A DNA stretch of 64,000 bases from Siphonodentalium dalli (GCA_032622095.1 CP136061.1:264772077-264836076), one strand, 5' to 3'; numbered from the stretch's first letter, positions 10,022-20,400 are shown. Made by a program: numbers and translations. Notes: generated by a model from the letters alone, not told the origin.

Positions 10022-10466
10022 CGTTGTAATTCTCTTTGACTCGCTGTGACCACATCAGAGTCCACTCTGCGTCGATTTTTTTGCGGTTGAGCTCCAAACT
10101 GTTTCTCAGATGATCCCACATGATGAATGCTTCGAACTTCTCCTTGCAGTGTGGGTTTAACCATATCAGCTTCGGGAACCATCTTTCCATAACATTGTAT
10201 ATGTCAAGTTTAATCAGCGCTAAGTCGATAAACTGGTTTGTCCAATCATCAGTTGTAGAGAACAAACACAGAACATGTTCACGTTGACTAGGATGTTCTA
10301 TTTTACATCCTTCACAGTTTGCTGACACCTCCTTGCGAATAAGTTCTTGTAGTTCTTCAATCATAGCGTTGTTGAGTGTGTCCAAGATCAGGTTCCATCT
10401 CGGAGCAAAGTTTTGTGAACGTTGGTATTCTTCATAGTAGTTCCATAGCTGTGATGTGAACTCCAT
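10008..10466 (-). CDS. Conserved Polinton protein with a putative Cys/His zinc site
   Basis: An intact 152-residue frame between the major capsid and protease genes. The middle holds CEGCKIEHPSQREHVLC, a C-x2-C-x8-H-x2-C pattern that could bind zinc. I recall similar 'GC...HPSQ..H' proteins in other Polintons and adintoviruses, but I know of no assigned function. It is rich in Trp and acidic helices and has no signal or membrane segment. Its ATG lies 4 bases below the stop of the major capsid frame and it overlaps the protease by 14 bp, so it is probably co-transcribed with the virion genes. Confidence 0.6.
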   Translation of the reverse strand: MEFTSQLWNYYEEYQRSQNFAPRWNLILDTLNNAMIEELQELIRKEVSANCEGCKIEHPSQREHVLCLFSTTDDWTNQFIDLALIKLDIYNVMERWFPKLIWLNPHCKEKFEAFIMWDHLRNSLELNRKKIDAEWTLMWSQRVKENYNDADS

Positions 10467-10467
10467 C

Positions 10468-11772
10468 CTAATAGTCAGTAAGCACTTCTCTCAAAGCTGT
10501 GATCTCTATTTCACTGTCAAATTCAGCATACACCAAAACGTTGACGGCTGTAGTGAGAGCTGTCAAGAATTGAAGCTCCAAACGCAGGTTCCCTGTCTTT
10601 ATAGGATGTAGATGTCCCTCGTCGCTTCCTTGGTCCGGTGTCAAGTCGAAACCCCACAAACAATAACCATTCATATATTCTTTTAAATTAATGCCAATTG
10701 ATTTGTTAACACCAAACATTCCTAAAGATTGATACAAAGATAAATATGATCTGAGACATTGTTTTGTTGCGAAGTTTGGTTCAAATGGACGGTTATGTAT
10801 TGTATGACCGTCTTGACTAACTTCCAATTTATTCAAACTGAAATGTTTGAAGTGGAATGGATTGGTACCCAAATCTCCATTCATATCTTTATTTTCGACC
10901 AACGCAATAAAAACTCTCTTTGGTAATTGTCCTTGAAATAAGTGGTCTTCAATTTTTGATCTAAGTCCAGTACTAATTGTGAAAGTTTTTATTTCTACTC
11001 GTCTGATAGGTATTTTCATTTTTGACTGGACAATTTCTTGATTTAATTTATTTGAGACCGCTGGAAAGAGACTAACTGTTCTGACATGGAACACTGCTGA
11101 TTCGAAAACAATTTGTCCATCCTCGGCGCCAATGAGGCAAAATTTTGATGGTGATCTGTTTAATCTGATACGAATTTCAATTCAGTTTGGTAAATATTTT
11201 TCTTGAAGAAACAGATCAGTGTGTAAGCGTCCACATAGTTCAACAATTTTACTACCACCGATCAAACTTTCTCTAGAAGATAATCCAGCATTAGTACCAC
11301 CTTTGGTACTCTCTTCAAAATGTTCTGCTCTATCGCCATACCACATTTCTAAATTTGCTAATTGATTATCTTTATATTCTGGAGAGTATCCCAACAGATT
11401 TTCGAAATATGCTCGGTATGGGTAAGTGTCAGAATTCGAAGTTATCAATTTGTTGTTCAAGTAAACATCGATACTGCTGAATATACTATGAAAGAAATTG
11501 TTAACAGGTGCTAATTCCGTACCAGCATCCAAATTAGTTCCATCTTTTTTTGTAATTTTGAATTTCACATAAAGATAAGATTGATTAATATCTGTCCACT
11601 TTTCGGTTTGAGATGGTATGACAAACTCTATCGGAGCAGAATTATTCAGCGGTGCAATCGGATGATTTTCGATCCACTGCGATTCTGACATTGTAGCCAC
11701 CGTTGGTGGAACATGTGTTATATCAAGTTCCGATTTATTGCATTCGCATGATCCATTTACCATTTGTGCCAT
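10468..11772 (-). pseudogene. MCP: Major capsid protein (double jelly-roll), interrupted by one in-frame TGA
   Basis: About 434 codons. The first part (11772-11185) has the conserved Polinton capsid features: SESQWIENHPIAPLNNSAPI near the start, IDVYLNNKLI and YPYRAYFENLLGYS. The second part (11181-10468) has FPAVSNKLNQ, FHFKHFSLNKLEV and GFDLTPDQGSDEGHLHPIKT, typical of the second jelly-roll. Both halves are in the same frame and separated only by a TGA at 11182-11184 (minus strand). Everything else is intact, so the lesion looks like a single recent substitution, though a sequencing error or suppressed stop cannot be excluded. The protein family builds the trimeric capsomers of Polinton-type virions. 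Confidence 0.85.
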
Positions 11773-11774
11773 GA

Positions 11775-12149
11775 TTAATCAAAAATATCAAGAGCTCGAC
11801 TGCTAGGATGTTTTTTCGACTGACTTTTTCGGCGTTTGACAGCTGAATGATTCATTTTTGAATTCGCTACTCTTTTTCTAGGTTTTTGTCTCGAGTTCAA
11901 AATTTGATTTTTAGCTTGTGTGCCAAAAGATTTTAAAGCTTTTTTGCCTTCAGACATCAACGCTTCTTTCGGACTTTTACCTTGATTAATAATTTCATCT
12001 GCAACACCAAAAGTGTGTTTTTTCGCAAGTTGTAAAGCTGTCCGACCAATCGGTTTTAGAAATGGTACAGCAGATCTCATAAGTGATTTGAAAATTGAAC
12101 CAATACCGTTACCCTATTGCCGTGGTACACCTCTATACACGGGGAACAT
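11775..12149 (-). pseudogene. pVI/pX-like minor virion protein, interrupted by an early in-frame TAG
   Basis: A long open part starts at 12080 (MRSAVPFLKPIGRTAL), but the same frame continues upstream through a TAG at 12114-12116 to an ATG at 12149 (MFPVYRGVPRQ). That N-terminus and the Gly-rich stretch after the stop match the small Polinton protein usually encoded next to the major capsid gene. Gly-rich sites of this kind resemble adenain cleavage sites. The rest is amphipathic and then very basic (RQKPRKR, KRRKSQSKK), as expected of a membrane-active or DNA-binding core peptide. It ends 2 bp before the capsid ATG. Translation from the internal ATG at 12080 could still give a shortened product. 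Confidence 0.65.
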
Positions 12150-12154
12150 TGTTT

Positions 12155-13006
12155 TTAGAATTCCTCTCGTTTTCTGAAATGCAACTTCGCCAAAGACTTA
12201 CCACCAATAAACTGAATTGATTTTCCTGTGTCGCCACTTATATTTACACTAATTTTGTCAAAGTAAGACTTTGAAACTGGAACATAATGTAAATTTAAAA
12301 ATTCATGTTTTACATGTAATCCGTCGATATCTCTTTTAATTCTGAAAGAAACAACTCGTAAAATTTGTACTTCAACATTTCCAACAATTGTGAAATCGGC
12401 AATATCAGAATAAACAAACATTAGATTATGACCAACATTCATATCTACACCAAACGGAAATCTATTATTTGAATAAAAATCTTCAGAAGCGTTTTCAGTT
12501 TTGTAACCCAACTTGTGCAAAAGACATTGTGGTAATTCAATTCCTAGTTTTGTGTTACTTAAACTCTTGCGAATAATTTTCACACGTTTTGTAACTTTTG
12601 AGTACTTGATGTTAAATCCGTATTCGTTTTGCATTGCTTCTCCAAGTGTTTCATCAATTACATCTTGCATTGTATCAAGTAAATCTGCCGCAGAGGTATA
12701 CGAACCTTTTCGTATCTGTATTTCAAGTGCATGAACGCCATCAGGTCTCGTAAATATCTTTTCTTCAAAACGATTTTTAAGAACAGACAGTATTATGGCA
12801 TCAGTTGTAATCAAATTGAATTTACACGAATCCCCTGAAACATTGTATGTTTCTGAAGGTGTTATCAGTTCGACTAATGCAACTTCCCATTTTTCTTTAT
12901 CAATTTGAATTGGTTTTGGTAATTGTACAGTAAAACAACATTGAGTATTATTTGGATACATTACCATTGAACTGTCGCTCGGAATTGTAATGTAGAAAGA
13001 ATTCAT
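12155..13006 (-). CDS. mCP: Minor capsid (penton) protein, single jelly-roll
   Basis: An intact 283-residue frame. The start, SFYITIPSDSSMVMYPNNTQ, and the following 'LPKPIQIDKEKWEVALVELI' are hallmarks of the Polinton minor capsid protein, the vertex penton homologue. The middle has the expected KRVKIIRKSLSN strand region, and the end keeps the GGKSLAKLHFRK closing motif. The ATG overlaps the preceding stop as ATGA (13003-13006), and the gene lies between the membrane protein and the pVI/pX-like gene. No breaks are visible, so this virion gene is preserved while the major capsid gene is not. Confidence 0.88.
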   Translation of the reverse strand: MNSFYITIPSDSSMVMYPNNTQCCFTVQLPKPIQIDKEKWEVALVELITPSETYNVSGDSCKFNLITTDAIILSVLKNRFEEKIFTRPDGVHALEIQIRKGSYTSAADLLDTMQDVIDETLGEAMQNEYGFNIKYSKVTKRVKIIRKSLSNTKLGIELPQCLLHKLGYKTENASEDFYSNNRFPFGVDMNVGHNLMFVYSDIADFTIVGNVEVQILRVVSFRIKRDIDGLHVKHEFLNLHYVPVSKSYFDKISVNISGDTGKSIQFIGGKSLAKLHFRKREEF

Positions 13007-13266
13007 ACTTTCAAAATTTCTGCCGACTGATTTTTCAAATATTTCAAACGCGGTGTTGGTAAAATGTATCCCAAAGAACTACTGAGTAAAATTAACCACA
13101 GTTCGTTATTTTCACTTTGTAAACTTAAATGAACAATTGCTGTAGCGATTATACCAACAATTATAATAATTTGTGTAAAATATGTTACTTGATTTTTTGC
13201 AATTTTTTCCCCACAGATTTGAAATTGTGATGGAGCATCCAGAACAACTGAACCATTTTGAGACAT
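13003..13266 (-). CDS. Small membrane protein, two hydrophobic segments
   Basis: An 87-residue protein starting MSQNGSVVLDAPSQ at 13266. I chose this ATG because upstream residues in the frame belong to the integrase C-terminus read in another phase. It has hydrophobic stretches at about residues 31-48 (TQIIIIVGIIATAIVHL) and 55-70 (LWLILLSSSLGYILP), suggesting two membrane spans with a short loop. Small membrane proteins in this position accompany the minor capsid gene in Polintons, but I cannot name a function. The ATGA overlap with the minor capsid gene suggests coupled translation or simply tight packing. Confidence 0.6.
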   Translation of the reverse strand: MSQNGSVVLDAPSQFQICGEKIAKNQVTYFTQIIIIVGIIATAIVHLSLQSENNELWLILLSSSLGYILPTPRLKYLKNQSAEILKV

Positions 13267-13276
13267 GTTAAAAGTT

Positions 13277-14356
13277 TTATACCAAATTTGTGTCAAATTT
13301 TTTAGGATAACCAGCCCAATGAACTTTAATTTCTCTAACTGATTTACCAGCAACTTTTCTTGAACGTTTACCAACAACTGATTCAATTTCGTAAACATTA
13401 TTATCTTTTATATGTTGAATTTCTTTACCATAAAATGATCCTGCGATGTTTTCACCATCTAAATCTACTAATTTGTAAGTTAATGGTGTACTTTTACAAA
13501 CTCTACTAATTTTGAAAATTTCTTTTGTCCAATTTGGAAGATTTCCTTTATCAAAAGTTCTCTTTGTTTTATTTATTCTAACAAAATCTCCAACTTTCAA
13601 GATCTTATCTTTTTTCGTTTTTAACTTTCCATAAAGATTTCTGGAAACTTCAATTTCATTTTCTCGAGTTACTAAAACTGGTGCCATCTTAATACTTCTA
13701 TGAAAACTTTTGTTGTAAGAATTCACAAAATCGTGCAAAACATCATTGTATTTCAAAGTTTGATTATGTGTAAAATATTTCCACATCTTTGTTTTCAATG
13801 TCCGTTGAAAACGTTCAACTATACTTGCTTTTGTCTCTGGATTCTCTGTTGTGAAAAAATGAATTTTCTTAGATTTCAAAAATTGTAAAAATAATTTATT
13901 TTTGAATTCTGAACCTTTGTCAGATTGAAATGAAACAGGTTTTCGTTTTGATGATTTGAGAATTTTCTGAAATGTTTTAACTAAAGTTTTACCAGTTTTG
14001 TCTTTAATTTTTTCAACCCATGCAAATTTTGAGAAAACATCAATAACACAAAGTAAATATCTGTAATTGTCATTGTGCTTTTGCAAAGTTTGCAAATCTG
14101 CCAAATCAGCTTGCCACTGAATATCAATTCCTGCAACAATAGTTTTACGTCTGCGAAATTTCCGAACAATTGGTTTGTGCAAAGTATATGTTTTTTGCCA
14201 TTGTAACCAGTTTTTAACATCTGAAAGTTTAATTTTGTTATTTGTTTCTTTCGCATTTTTAAAAAGTTGATTTGCTCCACTGAAACCACCAACTTCTTTT
14301 GGATTGTAGTAAATTTCAGTTAGAAGTTTGTCAAATTTTATGTAAGTGGGGACCAT
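13277..14356 (-). CDS. INT: Retroviral-type integrase with C-terminal chromodomain-like region
   Basis: A 359-residue integrase that would join element ends to host DNA and produce the 6-bp duplication seen at this locus. An N-terminal helical region (NQLFKNAKE, VKNWLQWQKTY) is followed by the RNase H-fold core: the first Asp in QADLADLQ, YLLCVIDVFSKFAWV, the second Asp in FQSDKGSEFKN, and the Glu in TKASIVERFQRTLK about 35 residues on, giving a complete D,D-35-E set. NSYNKSFHRSI and an SH3-like VGDFVRINKTK segment follow. The C-terminus (YEIESVVG...VHWAGYPKKF) resembles a chromodomain, as in many Polinton integrases. The frame is intact. It overlaps the upstream gene by 19 bp. Confidence 0.92.
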   Translation of the reverse strand: MVPTYIKFDKLLTEIYYNPKEVGGFSGANQLFKNAKETNNKIKLSDVKNWLQWQKTYTLHKPIVRKFRRRKTIVAGIDIQWQADLADLQTLQKHNDNYRYLLCVIDVFSKFAWVEKIKDKTGKTLVKTFQKILKSSKRKPVSFQSDKGSEFKNKLFLQFLKSKKIHFFTTENPETKASIVERFQRTLKTKMWKYFTHNQTLKYNDVLHDFVNSYNKSFHRSIKMAPVLVTRENEIEVSRNLYGKLKTKKDKILKVGDFVRINKTKRTFDKGNLPNWTKEIFKISRVCKSTPLTYKLVDLDGENIAGSFYGKEIQHIKDNNVYEIESVVGKRSRKVAGKSVREIKVHWAGYPKKFDTNLV

Positions 14357-15059
14357 TCTTTCAAAATAGATTTTCTGGTTTTAGGACAACTTTGAGGTGT
14401 GAAAATATCAACTGAACGTTTTCTTGACTTGCCACTGCTAGGAGTTGCATGAGGTGTATGAAACTCATCACCAGTGTGACCTTCTTTTAAATGTCTTTGT
14501 ATCCACAACCATCGATTCCTGTTACCTACATAATCTTGTGGTACATTAAGTTCTCCCAATCCACGTAGGAATGTTTCATAACCAACTGGGTCAAAACCTT
14601 TTCGGTGACGAACAACATCGTTTATCAAATCAATTATATTTGATCCAGTAACTGTTTCTGTTCCATAAATTAATTGTCCACGATCATCCCATCTAAGTTT
14701 AGGATTAGTTGACAACAATGTTAAAATTTGTTGTGCTTTACCACGAAGTTTAGATGGCACACTTTCCAATATATGTTCACTCATGTTCCCAAAGTTTTCA
14801 GATAACTTTTGTTCAGGTAAACTGAATTTTGAATTTAAAGATTTTTGTGAAGTTTTCAATTTGTACAAATTCTCTCCAAATAACTGTGACTTTTCTGATT
14901 CAGAAATATTTTTATCATAAACTGATTTCAATTCTTGTAAGAATCTGAAACATTTGAAATTGCAGGATCAGGAGGTAATTGAGGTTTATTCATTTCTGAC
15001 ATTTTCCATTGTTTGAAATCTTCCAACATTCTGAATGGTACAATAACCATTTTCTTCAT
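14338..15059 (-). pseudogene. Conserved Polinton protein of unknown function, split by one frameshift
   Basis: The main frame (14931-14338) contains LSTNPKLRWDDRGQLIYG, GSNIIDLINDVVRHRKG and NRWLWIQRHL, motifs I associate with an uncharacterised protein present in many Polintons and adintoviruses just upstream of the integrase. It has no proper ATG. A second frame starts MKKMVIVPF at 15059, which is the usual N-terminus of the family, and ends at a stop near 14937. A single-base shift near 14935-14950 therefore explains the two pieces. The C-terminus is basic and Ser/Thr/Pro-rich. The stop of the next upstream gene is only 3 bp away. Confidence 0.6.
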
Positions 15060-15061
15060 AT

Positions 15062-15442
15062 TTATTTGAGATATAGTTTGTACAAAATATTGTTAACAAC
15101 TGCACCTAATGTTTTGCTAATCAATGGAGCAAGAAATAATAATGGTAAAAAGCCACCTTTTTGATTCCAAATTTTCTTCTTTTGTTGCAAAGGTTTGTTC
15201 TTGTCTGCAAGATATCTGATATGTTTACGCTTCGAATGTAACTTGCGGTTCTGAGCTTCATTCAGTTTTACATTACCTTTTAAAAGATTTTGACAACATT
15301 CTGAAATGCAATCCATCACTTGTTTCGGAGCATCGTTGATCATTTTCTTTTTATATGCAGATGGAACTTTACTCATTGCAACAATCAACTCACCATATTT
15401 TTTTATCAGCGGTGCTTTCCTGCTCTTAGTTTTTGAAGGCAT
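15062..15442 (-). CDS. Small basic protein with a hydrophobic C-terminus ('QKGGFLP' type)
   Basis: 126 residues from the ATG at 15442. Lysine-rich throughout (KTKSRKAPLIKK, HSKRKHIRYLADK, QQKKKIWNQ), then KGGFLPLLFLAPLISKTLG, a hydrophobic tail of about 25 residues. I recall the order 'LLxGNVxL...KLxxKxxxIRxLADxx...KKKxxNQKGGFLPLLL' from many animal Polintons and adintoviruses, where such proteins are thought to be pVI/pX-like virion components. That role is unproven. The adjacent gene 15499-16086 carries a similar 'KxKLILQRGGxGFLGG' motif, so the two may be paralogues. Intact. Confidence 0.65.
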   Translation of the reverse strand: MPSKTKSRKAPLIKKYGELIVAMSKVPSAYKKKMINDAPKQVMDCISECCQNLLKGNVKLNEAQNRKLHSKRKHIRYLADKNKPLQQKKKIWNQKGGFLPLLFLAPLISKTLGAVVNNILYKLYLK

Positions 15443-15498
15443 CTTCACAGTCTAAGTAGTTGTCTCAAAATGAGCAGAAAAATTATATGTTTCATCTT

Positions 15499-16086
15499 TT
15501 ATCTTTTCTGATTGAACCATTCTAAAGCTTCGAATGCAGATTTCGATGCATCAGACAACGGCATAAATTTTGAATATTCAAGATCAATAACTGGTTTTTT
15601 TTGTAACGGTTGATGTTGAGGGTTCTGCTGAGAAGGTATAGGTGTAAATTTAGAATGTTGATTTTGTTGAGTTTGCATCGGTGTAAACTTTGAATGATTT
15701 AGAGAAAGTTTTGTTTTACGTTTAGATTCTTTTTGACTACCCCTTTGTTGTGTTTGCATCCGTGTAATCTTTGAACGTTTTGGAGAAACCTTTGATTTAC
15801 TTTTAGATTGTCTACCAGTTTGTTCAAATGAATTTTTCAAAAGTCTTCTAATTAAAACACCTCCAAGGAACCCACTACCACCTCGTTGTAAAATTAATTT
15901 GCGTTTTGTTTCCATATCAGTTGATCGATCAGAGATTTTTTTAAGAACATTTTTATTTCTCTGAAAAAACTTTTTTGTCTGTGATGGTAATTTCCAATCA
16001 TTTTCAAGAAATAATTCAGCTGCAAAAGTGAAGAAATTTATAATTTGTGACAGTTCATCATGACTAAACATCTCGGTGGACGACAT
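15499..16086 (-). CDS. Basic 'QRGG' protein with a repeated SKFTPMQTQQ tail
   Basis: 195 residues from MSSTEMFSHDE at 16086, preferred over an earlier in-frame codon because the upstream bases lie in the ATPase gene. Residues about 60-85 read TKRKLILQRGGSGFLGGVLI, the same arrangement as the KGGFLP protein next door: a basic stretch, then (Q)RGG, then a Gly-rich hydrophobic segment. After that come short imperfect repeats, SKITRMQTQQ, SKFTPMQTQQ, SKFTPIPSQQ and SKFMPLS, in a Lys/Gln-rich context. No catalytic motif. It is likely a virion-associated or DNA-binding protein by composition and position; I cannot be more specific. Confidence 0.55.
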   Translation of the reverse strand: MSSTEMFSHDELSQIINFFTFAAELFLENDWKLPSQTKKFFQRNKNVLKKISDRSTDMETKRKLILQRGGSGFLGGVLIRRLLKNSFEQTGRQSKSKSKVSPKRSKITRMQTQQRGSQKESKRKTKLSLNHSKFTPMQTQQNQHSKFTPIPSQQNPQHQPLQKKPVIDLEYSKFMPLSDASKSAFEALEWFNQKR

Positions 16087-16120
16087 GGTTCTAAAATGAA
16101 AAAAGTAACAACAACTGAAT

Positions 16121-16771
16121 TTATACTTTTGAATAAATGACAGGACCTCGGTCATTAGCTGTCAACCATTTATGGAAAATATCAGTTCTAATTCGCAAAT
16201 AATTTTCTGTTCTAGGATGAAAATCTACTAAAATATATCCATGATTTATTGAAGTTGCATCTTCGTATGCTTGTTTCAAATGATTGGTTTGCATTTGATA
16301 AGCCAAAACTTTTATTTGATTTTTATCTCGAACGCTTTGAAATAAAACCATGTAGTGTGCATTCAAAATTATAGTTCTGCTACTTTTCGATTTTTGGAAC
16401 ATGTTTTGAGTAATGTAAATTATTGAAGCATTTCGATGGTGACCTTTTCTAGTAAACCAAAGCATTATTTTGTCTTCATCTTGTTCCCCCATCATGTCAT
16501 CGAAAACAACAAGATGAGGAAATGATTTATCTGATACAATTTCCTCATCATCGTCTGGAATGCCATCGATAAACTCAACGTTATCAATTTCTTTTATACG
16601 ATTGTATGTGTCTTGCCATTCTTTGTAACACCAAACTATTTTCTTTGGTGGTGTTTGGAATAAATCGTGTTTAAATTCAATAACTTTTTTAACAAATTCT
16701 GTTTTACCTGATCCACTAGGTCCGCTGATAAAGAAATTACACGGATGTTGGAAAAGTAAAGATTCTTCCAT
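16121..16771 (-). CDS. ATPase: FtsK/HerA-type genome-packaging ATPase
   Basis: An intact 216-residue ATPase that in related viruses drives DNA into the capsid. Walker A is GPSGSGKT at residues 17-24; Walker B is LVVFDDMM at about 87-94, followed by WFTRKGHHRNASIIYITQN, the sensor-type stretch typical of Polinton and poxvirus A32-like ATPases. The short length is usual for Polintons. It lies between the unknown gene 16805-17446 and the QRGG protein, with about 35 bp on each side. No breaks. Confidence 0.92.
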   Translation of the reverse strand: MEESLLFQHPCNFFISGPSGSGKTEFVKKVIEFKHDLFQTPPKKIVWCYKEWQDTYNRIKEIDNVEFIDGIPDDDEEIVSDKSFPHLVVFDDMMGEQDEDKIMLWFTRKGHHRNASIIYITQNMFQKSKSSRTIILNAHYMVLFQSVRDKNQIKVLAYQMQTNHLKQAYEDATSINHGYILVDFHPRTENYLRIRTDIFHKWLTANDRGPVIYSKV

Positions 16772-16804
16772 GTTGTCACTTTGATGCCTAATCAGAGAGT
16801 GAAC

Positions 16805-17446
16805 TTAACGACGTGTGAATTTAGTTTTTAAAGAGAAATCTCCAAAGCTGTTAATATTTCCAAACATTTCAATAATCCAAGTATTATAGTCTTCTATTCT
16901 TCTGTTTGTTCTGTAAATAAAAAAATCATTTCCTATAATGTTTTTAATTTTTGCATATGTTGACATTTTTTTTGTTAACAAATACCCATAGATCCTAGGA
17001 ACTGATTTAAAGGTTCCACTAGCAAGAGGATAATTATCTTCATACTTTGTATAATGAATATAGTCATGTTCATCAAAAGTGTCTAAATCTAAATGGTGTT
17101 CATCACCACCAAATATCCAAAAATCAGATATTCTTTCAATGAGAAAAAATGTTTTGAATTTAATAAATGATTTAATATATTTTTGAGAGAAATGAGAAAA
17201 TATACTTGTCTCAAGATAGTCCAATCTCTGTAAACATTCGTCGACATCACAGCATCGTAGTATTGCTTTCTTTTCTCTTTCAAACCAGACTTCTTGTAAT
17301 TCCTTCTTTATCTCTGGAATAAGTGTTGACTGTGCCACCAAATATCCATAAATCTTCTCAGCAATTTCTGGAGGTACTACGCCTGTCAACATCTTGACAT
17401 GAAATGACTCAACATCTCCATCCGTATGGATATGTGTGAATACCAT
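16805..17446 (-). CDS. Unknown Polinton protein downstream of the polymerase
   Basis: An intact frame of about 213 residues if translation begins at the ATG at 17446 (MVFTHIHTDGDVESFHVKML). The frame is open up to 17500, but that part overlaps the polymerase C-terminus in another phase. Features: VVPPEIAEKIYGYLVAQ, a Cys pair in RCCDVDECLQRLDYLE, and a long hydrophilic middle. There is no membrane segment and no nucleotide-binding motif. I do not recognise it. Its position directly after the polymerase and before the ATPase, with a 38-bp overlap, suggests it belongs to the replication/packaging side of the block. Confidence 0.5.
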   Translation of the reverse strand: MVFTHIHTDGDVESFHVKMLTGVVPPEIAEKIYGYLVAQSTLIPEIKKELQEVWFEREKKAILRCCDVDECLQRLDYLETSIFSHFSQKYIKSFIKFKTFFLIERISDFWIFGGDEHHLDLDTFDEHDYIHYTKYEDNYPLASGTFKSVPRIYGYLLTKKMSTYAKIKNIIGNDFFIYRTNRRIEDYNTWIIEMFGNINSFGDFSLKTKFTRR

Positions 17447-20400
17447 TGACGAGTTTTCGTTTTGTGTACACCGATCTGAAAGTTTTGGTTTGACACTCAC
17501 TAATCAGTTGATGGTCCTTTTGTCTTTTAATTCTGGAAGGATACTCAACAACCGTTTTGAAATTTTCACGATCATTAACACATTGTACCATTGTTTCAAA
17601 ATTAACTTTTTGACTTGTGCTGTAATCAAGAGTGATACCTTTTACCTTACATTTGGTGTATCTTCTCCCATCTTTGATGTATTCATATCCGTAGTTCTTT
17701 GGCCCAAGTCCAACAAATTTGACAATCTTTGCATCTGGATGTTCGTCGCTCCATTTCCCCAATCTTCCTTCGATAGTTTTGATGTTCTTCTTTGATGGAT
17801 CACTGACATACATACAGCTGTCTGTATCAAAATACAACACTCTATCTCCAAGTTTTTTAAAAACTTTATACAATTGTAATCTTGCATACGCTGTAACAAA
17901 AGAAGCAACAACAACATTTGCTGAATGATGAGGTTCAATATTATCTAAAATATCAACATAATTTACCAGAATGAATTTGTCACCATCAAGAAGTGTAACA
18001 TTTGGAACAATTATATTGTTACTAGTAAGCAATTCAAAATAACGTGATGGCTTATCCACATACTCTGTTTTTGACATAAGATTTCTTTGTGCATCCTTAC
18101 CCCATATACAATTAATCATAATTTTAGATATTTGGCGTTTTCCTGGATTCTTCTCGATGTTCTCCAATTTTATACCCTCAGCTGCATAATAATCCTGTAC
18201 AAACTTTTGCTTCTGTTCTTCTGTCTCAACACCAAATGGATAACCACTACATTCCTGTTTGATCTTTAGATGTTTGTCGATATAGGATTTGTATATTTCA
18301 TCTGTCCAATCTGTCCAATGCCAAATTTGGTACACATCAAGTATTTTGTAGCCAACATTCATTGCTTTGAATAATTCTGGCGTGGTCCACACTCCGGTTA
18401 TAGCTCGATCTTCTTCTGAATGGTTACATGTCTCGTCCTCATTGACGGCACAAGTGTTGCACAAAGTAAAAACCATTTTCTTGTTACAATGAATCGGTAG
18501 AACTGGAATATGCAATTTCGATGGTGGTAAAATTGTACATTTAACAAGGCCTGCATAGTCTCTAATGTGTTCTTGATCGATCTGCTCTTGGCTCAAAATT
18601 TCTGGATGTCCAACAGGGTAGAATTTATATTTGTTGCAATATCGATACAACGAACACACATCGATGAACTTGATTTCTTTTGTGGAATCTTGATCAATTT
18701 CCTCGTACAATTTGATGGCATTTGTACGTCCACCAAACAATGCTTCTCTTGGCAAAATGGGGTCTCGATGTTTGTAGAAAGATTCCATTTGTTGTTTGAA
18801 TTTCACATCCGATTTCAATCTTTCGTCGATCTGATGCTCCCAAATTGATTCAACTCTGTAACCAAGACTTTCCAGTTCATCTTTCTTCTGTTGAGTTCTT
18901 GTATATAATTCTTCCATGGTGAGCATCGTATAGGGATTCTTGTATTGTCTGTTGTTGTAACATTTTGGACATCCATGAAACAGACATCCATTCATCTCAA
19001 AAACTGTTCTTGTGGCTTCCTCATATCCATCGACGTAGTGTCCACCAATCTTGATTTCTCCTCCATTCAAAGCATGCTTGATTGTTATCATACGTGACAA
19101 TGATAGATGTTGAAGCCAACGTATCGCTTTCATGGAATAGTTTTTAGCACATGGGTATCCACCATCTGGAATGATTCCGATTGTTTTCTCTGGCATTGAA
19201 TTCTTCCTCCATGCCAAATTGCAAACTTGCGCCAATGTTATTGACTAAATGAACGGGTCAATCTGTTCTGTTTCCAATATGTATTTCCTGAAATTTCCAC
19301 ATCCACGGCGAAGAATATCCACGTCTGATTTGCAGTACTTCTCCATCTCTTCTTGGAAGTTGAATATCACGTAATTTTCTATTTTCTCATTGTACCATTC
19401 AAAGAATTTCTCTCGATTTTCCACGCTCATCATGTCTGGTTTGTAGTAATCAGAAGACAAGTAAGGTCCAATGTAATTTTGAAACTTTGGTGAATTCGCC
19501 CAATGTGGAAAGTGTCCTTTCGCCATCTCATTCAGCTGAAAAGTTTGTGGAAACTTTGAAAGCGGCATCATCAGAAAACTCAGAGAATCAATAACTTTCA
19601 CGCTGTTGCATTTTAAACTGAGAATTTTGTTTCCATTCATGATCAGTTCTGGTTTATGAATTCCACTTTGTATGAGTGCTTGAAGTAGAAACTGTGCATC
19701 GTATCCCTGAGCATTGTGTGCTATTGCAACACATCCTTTGTGATCTTGGTGGAATAACCAGTTTGTGAAGTCTGTTAAAACGTTGTCACCCTTGAATACA
19801 AATTCTCTGGAATCCGGTCCGCATGTTTCACATTTTTCTTCGATTGGTTTGCACATGCAATCTCCACAAGCGGTATGTGCAACACAGAAGTTTGGAATAT
19901 GAACACCTGTGTCTTGTCTGCATTCAAAGTCAAAGAATACATATGGAATCTTTGCAGGTTTCTTTTCCGGTGATTCATATTTTGGAATGTAGCACCTGTG
20001 ATCTGCTTCAACGATTTCTTTGCAATGTTTGCATTTCTTCAACCCCGCACATATATGTCTGTTTGATTTATTGATGAGAATTTCTTCATCACAATTGTTG
20101 CATAGTTGAACCAAATCACATATTTTTCTTTTCTGTTTTCCTTCCGTCTTCAAATGGTTGTCGAAACAAGATTTACTTCTGAATGATCGTCGACATGTTC
20201 TACACTTCACCAAATTTGTGAAATTACACTGTGTCAATGACCAGCATGCACAAACAAAACTGCATCGATGATCGCCACGACTTTTGAATCCAATGTCACA
20301 TAATTCACAGTAGTAGTTGGTGCCTAGAAATCCTTTGATTGATGTTATGGTGTCGAAGTGATTGTTGTTGTAGTAGATGTGTACACATTTGCTCTCCGAA

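Noticed and set aside
16805-17500. Earlier start of the unknown Polinton gene within the polymerase tail
   Set aside because: The first 18 codons overlap the conserved polymerase C-terminus; the ATG at 17446 gives a smaller overlap and a more plausible start, though this is not certain.
11182-19247. Programmed readthrough or an alternative genetic code explaining the in-frame stops
   Set aside because: All three stop codons are involved, single-base frameshifts also occur, and intact genes use normal stops, so ordinary decay is simpler.
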